In this document: positions 56,126-64,000 of the stretch, one piece after another
Numbering within the stretch: position 1 is the first letter of the stretch
Layout of the letters: each line of letters starts with the position of its first letter
Assembly (NCBI RefSeq): GCF_041242975.1
Contig: NZ_CP162488.1
Span: 1,912,001 to 1,976,000 of the forward strand
Reading direction: 5' to 3'
DNA length: 64,000 nucleotides
From: Xanthomonas sp. DAR 35659
GTDB taxonomy: Bacteria; Pseudomonadota; Gammaproteobacteria; Xanthomonadales; Xanthomonadaceae
The notes under the pieces: generated by a model
The model's input: the letters and a program-made list of their open reading frames with translations, nothing else
What the model was told of the DNA's origin: nothing
The model's database searches: none
Made by a program: the position numbers and the translations under genes

Positions 56126-58897
56126 ATGAGGGGTATGCAGGAATCGTTCGTAGGCCGCGCGCGCCGCGGCGCGCCGTCGCGGCGGCTGTTGGCCGTGGCC
56201 TGTTGCATCGCCGCGTTGCAGCAGGCGCATGCGCAAACCGCCAGCGCCGATGCGCCGCCGTCCGCGTCGCAGGACACGGTCGGCACGCTGGATACGGTGC
56301 GCGTCACCGGCATCCGCCACGCCATCGAGACCGCAGTGGAGACCAAGAGCGAATCGTCGCTGATCGTGGAGGCGATCTCGGCCGAGGACATCGGCAAGTT
56401 GCCCGACGTGAGCATCGCCGACTCGATCTCGCGGCTGCCCGGCGTGGCCACCCAACGCGTGGACGGGCGTTCGCAGGTGATCAACATCCGCGGCATGTCC
56501 GAGCAGTTCGTCGGCACCACGCTCAACGGCCGCGAGCAGGTCAGCACCGGCGACAGCCGCGGCGTGGAGTTCGACCAGTTCCCGGCCGAACTGATCAACG
56601 CGGTCACCGTCTACAAGACCGCCGACGCGGCGGTGATCGGGCAGGGCCTGTCCGGCACCGTGGACCTGAAGACGATCCGCCCGCTGGACCTGGGCGAGCG
56701 GCGCATCGTGGTCAGCGGCAACGGCGAGAAGAATTCCTTCGGCAAGCTCGGCGCCGATGGCCACGACACCGGCTACCGCGCCGCGGCGTCCTATGTCGAT
56801 CAGTTCGCCGGCGACACCATCGGCGTGGCGCTGGGCGTGGCGCGGCTGAATTCGCCGTTCCAGGAAAAACACTACAAGGCGTGGTGGTGGGGCAATCCGG
56901 ATAGCTGGGGCGCGACCCAGCCGGGCAAGCCGCCGGGCGCGGTGGCGCTGCAGGGCTCGGAGGCGTGGATCAAGTCGCGCGAGCTGACCCGCGACGGCGT
57001 GATCGGCACTCTGGAATACAAGCCCAACGAACACTTCCACAGCGTGCTCGACGGCTACTGGTCCAAGTTCGACCAGAAGGAGACCATGCATGGCGCGATG
57101 TGGTCCAACGCGCCGGATTTCAGCAATTCGCTCGGCCAGCAGGTGAGCTACAACGACATCGTCACCACCGACCGGCAGGGCGTGCCGATCATCACCCAGG
57201 GCACCTTGAGCGGCGTGCAGCCGGTGCTGCGCAACGACCGCAACGACAGGCAGGACAAGCTGCTCTCGGTGGGCTGGACCAATACCCTGCACTGGGAGCC
57301 GTGGTCGCTGAGCCTGGACCTGAACTACTCGCGCGCCGAGCGCCGGCAGTCGCAGCTGGAAACCTACGCCGGCCTGGCCGATCCGCAGGACATCGGCTTC
57401 GACCTGCCGCTGAGCCACGATTTCGCGCGCTATTCGCTGGCCAATCTGGCCGATCCCGGCGCGGTGTACCTGTGGGACCCGCAGAAGTGGGGCCACGACG
57501 GGCGCCTGGAGAATTCCTGGCAGAAGGACGAGATCAAGGCCGGCCGCCTGGAGTTCAACTACGACCTCGACACCGCGCTGGTGCGCAGCATCGACCTGGG
57601 CGTGAACGTCAACCGGCGCAGCAAGGACAAGCGGGCCGACGTGTACTTCGCCGACCTGCCGGGGCGCACGCCGACCCTGGTCGACCCGGCGCTGCTGTAT
57701 TCGCCGACCTCGCTGGGCTTCGCCGGCATCGGCGACGTGCTCAGCTTCGATCCGCGCGCGCTGCTGTCGCGCTACTACGACGTGACGCTGTCGGAAAGCA
57801 ACGACGACCTGCGCAAGGACTACGTCGTCGACGAGCACGTCAACACCTACTACCTGCGCGCCAACATCGACATGGACCTGGGCGAGCGGGTGCGCGTGCG
57901 CGGCAACGCCGGCCTGCAGTACATCAGCACCGACCAGTCCTCCACCGGCTTCAACGCCAGCGGCGGCGCGGTGGTCGGCGCGCAGACGCTGGGCGCGCGC
58001 TACCACGATGCGTTGCCGAGCCTGAACCTGGTGTTCGACTTCGGCGACGGCTGGATGGCGCGGCTGGGCGCGGCCAAGCAGTTGATGCGCCCGCCGATCA
58101 ACTACCTCAGCGCCGACGCCAGCGCCGCGGTGGACACCACCACCGGGCTGTGGAGCGGCAGCGGCGGCAATCCGACCCTGCAGCCGTATCGCGCCGATGC
58201 GCTGGACCTGTCGCTGGAGAAGTATTTCGGCTCGGCCAGCTACGTCAGCCTGGCGCTGTTCTACAAGGACCTGCAGACCTACATCTACCGGCAGAACCTC
58301 ACCTGGGATTTCACCGGCTACAACCCGGACGGCAAGACCCCGCTGTCCAACATCGGCACCTTCAGCACCTGGGCCAACGGCAGCGGCGGCTACATGCGCG
58401 GCATCGAGTTCGCCGCCACCGTCACCGGCGACGTGTTCAGCGAGCGCCTGGACGGGTTCGGCGTGCAGTTCAACGGCTCCTACACCGAATCGTCGATCGA
58501 TCCCGATCCCAGCGACAACTCGCCCGGCACCGACACCATCCCCGGCCTGTCCAAGATCGTCGCCAACGCCACGTTGTTCTACGAGAAGCACGGCTTCGGC
58601 GCGCGCGTCAGCCAGCGCTACCGCGATCCCTACCGCGGCGAGTACGGTTCGCTGTTCGGCCAGCGCAGCTACCGCAACACGCTCAGCGAGCGCGTCACCG
58701 ACCTGCAACTGAGCTACGACTTCCCCGACAGCGGTCGCTTGAAGGGACTGTCGCTGATGTTCCAGGTCAACAACCTGACCAACGAGGCGTTCCGCACCGA
58801 GGTCAGCGCCGCCGGCGTCGCCTCCACCGTGTTCCTGCCCGAGGAATACACCGAGTACGGACGCCAGTACCTGCTCGGCTTCCGCTACAAGCTCTGA
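56126..58897 (+). CDS. TonB-dependent receptor of a carbohydrate-utilisation locus
   Basis: 923-residue receptor of the Xanthomonas/Caulobacter carbohydrate type. Signal peptide LLAVACCIAALQQAHAQ; TonB box DTVRVTGI; plug block SADTKSESSLIVEAISAEDIGKLPDVSIADSISRLPGV begins with the AEDIGKLPD motif typical of this group. Next come VINIRGMSEQFVGTTLNGRE and FDQFPAELINAVTVYKT. The barrel ends RQYLLGFRYKL. GGGAGGGG precedes the ATG by about seven bases. It should import oligosaccharides released by the secreted GH30 enzyme; the GH3 gene follows on the same strand. It shares its operator region with GH30. Confidence 0.93.
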   Translation: MRGMQESFVGRARRGAPSRRLLAVACCIAALQQAHAQTASADAPPSASQDTVGTLDTVRVTGIRHAIETAVETKSESSLIVEAISAEDIGKLPDVSIADSISRLPGVATQRVDGRSQVINIRGMSEQFVGTTLNGREQVSTGDSRGVEFDQFPAELINAVTVYKTADAAVIGQGLSGTVDLKTIRPLDLGERRIVVSGNGEKNSFGKLGADGHDTGYRAAASYVDQFAGDTIGVALGVARLNSPFQEKHYKAWWWGNPDSWGATQPGKPPGAVALQGSEAWIKSRELTRDGVIGTLEYKPNEHFHSVLDGYWSKFDQKETMHGAMWSNAPDFSNSLGQQVSYNDIVTTDRQGVPIITQGTLSGVQPVLRNDRNDRQDKLLSVGWTNTLHWEPWSLSLDLNYSRAERRQSQLETYAGLADPQDIGFDLPLSHDFARYSLANLADPGAVYLWDPQKWGHDGRLENSWQKDEIKAGRLEFNYDLDTALVRSIDLGVNVNRRSKDKRADVYFADLPGRTPTLVDPALLYSPTSLGFAGIGDVLSFDPRALLSRYYDVTLSESNDDLRKDYVVDEHVNTYYLRANIDMDLGERVRVRGNAGLQYISTDQSSTGFNASGGAVVGAQTLGARYHDALPSLNLVFDFGDGWMARLGAAKQLMRPPINYLSADASAAVDTTTGLWSGSGGNPTLQPYRADALDLSLEKYFGSASYVSLALFYKDLQTYIYRQNLTWDFTGYNPDGKTPLSNIGTFSTWANGSGGYMRGIEFAATVTGDVFSERLDGFGVQFNGSYTESSIDPDPSDNSPGTDTIPGLSKIVANATLFYEKHGFGARVSQRYRDPYRGEYGSLFGQRSYRNTLSERVTDLQLSYDFPDSGRLKGLSLMFQVNNLTNEAFRTEVSAAGVASTVFLPEEYTEYGRQYLLGFRYKL

Positions 58898-58920
58898 TCC
58901 CCGCCGCACCGCCTGCCGGA

Positions 58921-58949
58921 GCGGGCGCCACGTCGCACGTGGCGCCCGC
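58921..58949 (+). terminator. 13-bp perfect hairpin between receptor and GH3 genes
   Basis: GCGGGCGCCACGT, loop CGC, ACGTGGCGCCCGC: a perfect stem with a three-base loop and no T-tract. Lying 24 bases past the receptor stop and 26 before the GH3 start, it could protect the receptor mRNA 3' end or attenuate read-through so that GH3 is made in smaller amounts. Confidence 0.75.
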
Positions 58950-58974
58950 ATCCGCATCCGATGGAGAAACCCGC

Positions 58975-61509
58975 ATGTCCACACCGCCCCCCTGGGCGCG
59001 CGCGCTGCTTGCCGCCGCCACGCTTGCCGCTGTCGCCGCCGCCGCGCCGCCGTCCGCGCCGACATCGGCACCGGCACCAGCGCCGCTGCACGACTGGCCG
59101 GCGCTGCGCAGCGCGGTCGCCGCCGATCCGGCGATCGAGGCCCGCATCGATCGGATCCTGGGCGGCATGACCCTGGCGCAGAAGGTCGGGCAGATGACCC
59201 AGGCCGAGATCAAGTCGATCACGCCCGAGCAGGTGCGGCAGTACTACATCGGCTCGGTGCTCAACGGCGGCGGTTCCTGGCCGGGCAAGGACAAGCACGC
59301 GCGCGTGGCCGACTGGCTGCGCCTGGCCGATGCCTACTACCAGGCCTCGATGCACACCGATGCGCAGGTGCCGATCCCGATCGTATGGGGCACCGACGCG
59401 GTGCATGGGCACAGCAACGTCTACGGCGCCACGCTGTTCCCGCACAACATCGGCCTGGGCGCGGCGCGCGACCCGGCGCTGGTCGAGCAGGTCGCGCGCG
59501 CCACCGCCGAGGCCAGCCGCGCCACCGGCATCGCCTGGGCGTTCGCGCCGACGTTGGCGGTGGCCGAAGATCCGCACTGGGGGCGGACCTACGAGAGCTT
59601 TTCCTCCGACCCGGTACTGGTGCATAGCTACGGCGCCGCCTACGTACGCGGCATGCAGGGGCGACTGGGCGACGATGCCAGCGTGCTGGCCACCGCCAAG
59701 CACTACCTGGGCGATGGCGCCACCGAGCACGGCCGCGACCAGGGCGTGGCGCGGATCGACAAAGCGCGCATGGTCAACGTGCACGGACAGGGCTACTACG
59801 GCGCGATCGAGGCCGGGGTGCAGACCGTGATGGCCTCGTACAGCAGTTGGAACGACGTCGCCGCCGGCGTCGATTACGGCAAGATGCACGGCGCCGAACC
59901 GCTGCTCACCGAGGCGCTGAAGCGGAAGATGGGCTTCGACGGGTTCGTGGTCTCCGACTGGAACGGCATCGGCCAGGTGCCGGGCTGCAGCAATGCCAGT
60001 TGCGCGCAGGCGATCAACGCCGGCGTGGACATGGTGATGGTGCCCGACGACTGGAAGGCGTTCATCGACAACACCATCGCCCAGGTGCGCTCCGGGCAGA
60101 TCCCGCAGGCGCGCATCGACGATGCGGTGCGGCGTATCCTGCGGGTCAAGCTGCGCGCCGGGCTGTTCGCGCACGCGCCGTCGGCCAGCCGCTATGCCGG
60201 GCGCGAGGACGCGCTGGTGCACCGCGACCTGGCGCGACGCGCGGCGCGCGAATCGCTGGTGCTGCTGAAGAACGAGCGCGGCGCGCTGCCGCTGCGCCGC
60301 GGCCAGCGGCTGCTGGTGGTCGGCAAGAGCGCCGACAACCTGGCCGACCAGGCCGGCGGCTGGTCGCTGACCTGGCAGGGCACGGACAACCAGAACGCCG
60401 ATTTCCCCAATGCGCAGAGCATCCTGGCCGGCTTGCGCGAGGTGGGCGGTGCCGACAGCGTGCGCTACGCCGAGTCGGTCGCCGCGGCGGCGCCGGGCAG
60501 CTACGACGCCATCGTCGCGGTGATCGGCGAAACCCCGTATGCCGAGGGCAGCGGCGATATCGTCGCCTCCAGCACCATGGCCCACAGCCAGCGCCATCCG
60601 GAGGACCTGAAGACGCTGCAGGACGCGGCGGCGACCGGCAAGCCGGTGATCACGGTGTTGCTGTCCGGGCGGCCGCTGTACGTCAACGACCTGCTCAACC
60701 TGTCGCAGGCTTTCGTCGCCGCCTGGCTGCCGGGCAGCGAGGGCGGCGGCGTGGCCGACGTGCTGTTCGGCGGTCGGCACGACTTCCGTGGCCAACTCGG
60801 CTTCCCGTGGCCGGGCCAGGCCTGTCCGCCGCCGGTGGCGCCGGCCGACCCGGCGCGGCCGCCGCTGTTCGCGGTCGGCTACGGCCTGCGCTACGCGCGT
60901 GGCGGGCGCGTGGGCACCTTGCCGGTGCAAGTGCCCGAGAACTGCGGCGCAGCCACCGCGCTGCCGGTGTTCAACCTGCGCGATGCGCCGCCGTTTTCCC
61001 TGAAGCTGGCCGCGCGCGGCCAGCAGCAGGCGCTGGGCGCCGATCTCAACGCCGAACGGCAGTGGCCGCAGCCTACGCCGGCGCTGCGCGTGCGCACGGT
61101 GCAGGTCAACACCCAGCAGGATGCCAAGCAGGTCACCTGGCTGGCGCCGGCGCGGCTGTTCGCCAGCAGCGATGCCAGCCAGAACCTCACCGCGCTGGCG
61201 CAGGCGCACGCCGCGCTGCAGTTCGACGTGGTGGTGGAGCAGGCGCCGACCGTGCCGGTGACGCTGCGCCTGGGCTGCACGCGCGGCTGCGGCGAAGGCA
61301 TCGACATCGGCCCGCTGCTGGCCGCCGCCGGCAAGGCCAAGCGCACCGTGACCGTGCCGCTGGCCTGCTTCGCCAAGCGCGGCGCCGACCTCGGCGGCAT
61401 CGACATGCCGTTCGCGGTCGATGCCGACGCGCCGTTCGCGGCCGCCTTCACCCGCATCCAGGTCGTCGCCGGCGCCGCGGACGCGAGCGACGCGGTGCGC
61501 TGCGAGTAG
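58975..61509 (+). CDS. GH3-family exo-beta-glucosidase (ExoP-like), exported
   Basis: 844 residues. Signal peptide ARALLAAATLAAVAAAA followed by a Pro/Ala linker. The GH3 N-terminal barrel starts RIDRILGGMTLAQKVGQMTQAEI; substrate-binding blocks are WGTDAVHGHSNVYGATLFPHNIGLGA and AKHYLGDGATEHGRDQG. The nucleophile Asp is near 328 (GFDGFVVSDWNGIG). The GH3 C-terminal domain (LLVVGKSADNLADQAGGWSLTWQG, PYAEGSGD) and a C-terminal beta-sandwich typical of ExoP-like exo-1,3/1,4-beta-glucanases complete the protein. It should hydrolyse short beta-glucans in the periplasm after import by the receptor encoded upstream. Confidence 0.93.
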   Translation: MSTPPPWARALLAAATLAAVAAAAPPSAPTSAPAPAPLHDWPALRSAVAADPAIEARIDRILGGMTLAQKVGQMTQAEIKSITPEQVRQYYIGSVLNGGGSWPGKDKHARVADWLRLADAYYQASMHTDAQVPIPIVWGTDAVHGHSNVYGATLFPHNIGLGAARDPALVEQVARATAEASRATGIAWAFAPTLAVAEDPHWGRTYESFSSDPVLVHSYGAAYVRGMQGRLGDDASVLATAKHYLGDGATEHGRDQGVARIDKARMVNVHGQGYYGAIEAGVQTVMASYSSWNDVAAGVDYGKMHGAEPLLTEALKRKMGFDGFVVSDWNGIGQVPGCSNASCAQAINAGVDMVMVPDDWKAFIDNTIAQVRSGQIPQARIDDAVRRILRVKLRAGLFAHAPSASRYAGREDALVHRDLARRAARESLVLLKNERGALPLRRGQRLLVVGKSADNLADQAGGWSLTWQGTDNQNADFPNAQSILAGLREVGGADSVRYAESVAAAAPGSYDAIVAVIGETPYAEGSGDIVASSTMAHSQRHPEDLKTLQDAAATGKPVITVLLSGRPLYVNDLLNLSQAFVAAWLPGSEGGGVADVLFGGRHDFRGQLGFPWPGQACPPPVAPADPARPPLFAVGYGLRYARGGRVGTLPVQVPENCGAATALPVFNLRDAPPFSLKLAARGQQQALGADLNAERQWPQPTPALRVRTVQVNTQQDAKQVTWLAPARLFASSDASQNLTALAQAHAALQFDVVVEQAPTVPVTLRLGCTRGCGEGIDIGPLLAAAGKAKRTVTVPLACFAKRGADLGGIDMPFAVDADAPFAAAFTRIQVVAGAADASDAVRCE

Positions 61510-61862
61510 CCGCCGTGCGCGGCGGTGGAGGCCGGGGCGTTCGACGCCGAGCGCCGCCGGCGCGAGCGTGTCGGCGTCATCCCACGGCCTACCCGGTGGC
61601 GATGGGCGGGCGTTCCGGGTGAGGCCGCACGGCCGCGCGCCGGCATGACGGCGCGCGGCGGGATCCCGGCATCGCTCGTCGCGGCTGAAGCCGCTCCTAC
61701 AGGGGACGGCGCGCGGCGGACACCTGCGTTCGCTGGCTCGTCGTGGGGGCATCTTCAGTCCCGACGCTCGGTTCGCGCGCCATCCGCGCACGCGGCCGGC
61801 GCCATCCGCGGTTGACGCCCGATACGCTACCCTGGCGCCCCGTTGCTGGTTGGCGCTGTGCG
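61510..61862. other. 353-bp intergenic region with repeat copies
   Basis: No gene was seen. It holds an AGCGGCTTCAGCCGC-family inverse copy at 61678-61703 and a diverged copy at 61742-61764. Upstream of these, nothing recognisable. No clear promoter for the ABC exporter was found. Confidence 0.6.
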
Positions 61863-63689
<1,827 letters not shown>

Positions 63690-64000
63690 GGCGTTTGCTG
63701 GGCGCTTTGGTATCGCGGCCGTTTCATCGTTCTGTCGCGGCTGAAGCCGCTCCTACAGGGAGCTCATGCTTCGTGTAGGAGCGGCTTCAGCCGCGACAAA
63801 AAAATGGAGCAGACGGTGATGCCTCAACCACGCAAATTCCGAACGCGAGGTTGTTCGAAGTGCCCTGAAGTCGCTCCCACAATGAGCGAGCCAGCGAGGC
63901 GCCGCGCCATCGGATTCGCGCTGTCGCCCCCACAGTTTGCTACGCAAACCGTGGGTCCCGGCTCATCATCCCCCACATCCCCGCGCCTGTCGGCGCGCCC
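63690..64000. repeat. terminal repeat-rich region after the ABC exporter
   Basis: An inverted pair of the AGCGGCTTCAGCCGC repeat (inverse copy 63732-63758, plus copy 63773-63798, followed by seven A residues) is placed as a terminator for the exporter gene. A partial copy follows at about 63862-63884. At about 63930-63956 is another hairpin, CCCACAGTTTGC / GCAAACCGTGGG, with one mismatch. No gene was recognised up to the window edge. Confidence 0.75.

Noticed and set aside
55892..59077. 1061-residue minus-strand frame under the TonB receptor
   Set aside because: Antisense shadow with low-complexity composition; the receptor frame has full plug and barrel motifs.

Overview
The window is high-GC DNA with dense, closely packed genes. 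It most likely comes from Xanthomonas or a close relative in the Lysobacteraceae. The grounds are three TonB-dependent receptors, a LacI-controlled sugar-uptake locus, an NPP phosphodiesterase of the type crystallised from Xanthomonas, a UbiM-type hydroxylase, and many copies of a dispersed repeat with core AGCGGCTTCAGCCGC. I inferred this from gene content and repeats, not from a database search. No rRNA, tRNA, CRISPR array, prophage or intact insertion sequence was seen.

Layout. 1-2.7 kb: a LytTR response regulator (cut by the window edge) with its sensor kinase, then a DUF2306 membrane protein. 3.3-9.3 kb: a TetR repressor divergent from an RND efflux adaptor and pump; the outer-membrane channel that should follow is reduced to a 53-codon remnant, and a second TetR gene follows it. 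9.5-13.3 kb: a YcaQ/AlkX-type DNA glycosylase, a marR-MFS pair with a clear palindromic operator, and a SMI1/KNR4 protein. 13.3-16.3 kb: a hybrid sensor kinase. 16.5-22.5 kb: a molybdenum aldehyde oxidoreductase system, with the XdhC-like chaperone and MocA on the plus strand facing the three enzyme subunits on the minus strand.

22.8-28.9 kb: two TonB-dependent receptors. The second is ZnuD-like and shares a Zur-box-like palindrome with a divergent MerC-domain gene; ribosomal protein THX follows. 29.1-34.6 kb: a ClC channel, an NPP phosphodiesterase, and an alkylation-repair pair (Ogt plus an Ada-AlkA fusion). 34.8-40.8 kb: a ClpP-like lipoprotein, small envelope proteins, a MAPEG protein, UbiM, an S4 RNA-binding protein and an ECF sigma factor with a membrane partner. 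41-46 kb: DEAD-box helicase, RluF-type pseudouridine synthase, GAF-GGDEF cyclase and DMT exporter. 46.3-47.8 kb: DUF72 and RraA-type proteins.

47.9-53 kb: an ECF42-type sigma factor with two DGPF (YCII) proteins and a VOC protein, preceded by a promoter-like match to the ECF42 motif, then a serine hydrolase and another VOC protein. 53.3-61.5 kb: a remnant of an FtrA-type regulator, then a carbohydrate-utilisation locus (LacI regulator, GH30, TonB receptor, GH3) with a perfect palindromic operator and an intergenic hairpin. An ABC exporter closes the window. The most notable features are the decayed efflux channel gene, the FtrA remnant, the ECF42 locus, the Zur-controlled pair and several well-formed palindromes and repeats. 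I found no clearly new defence or mobile system.
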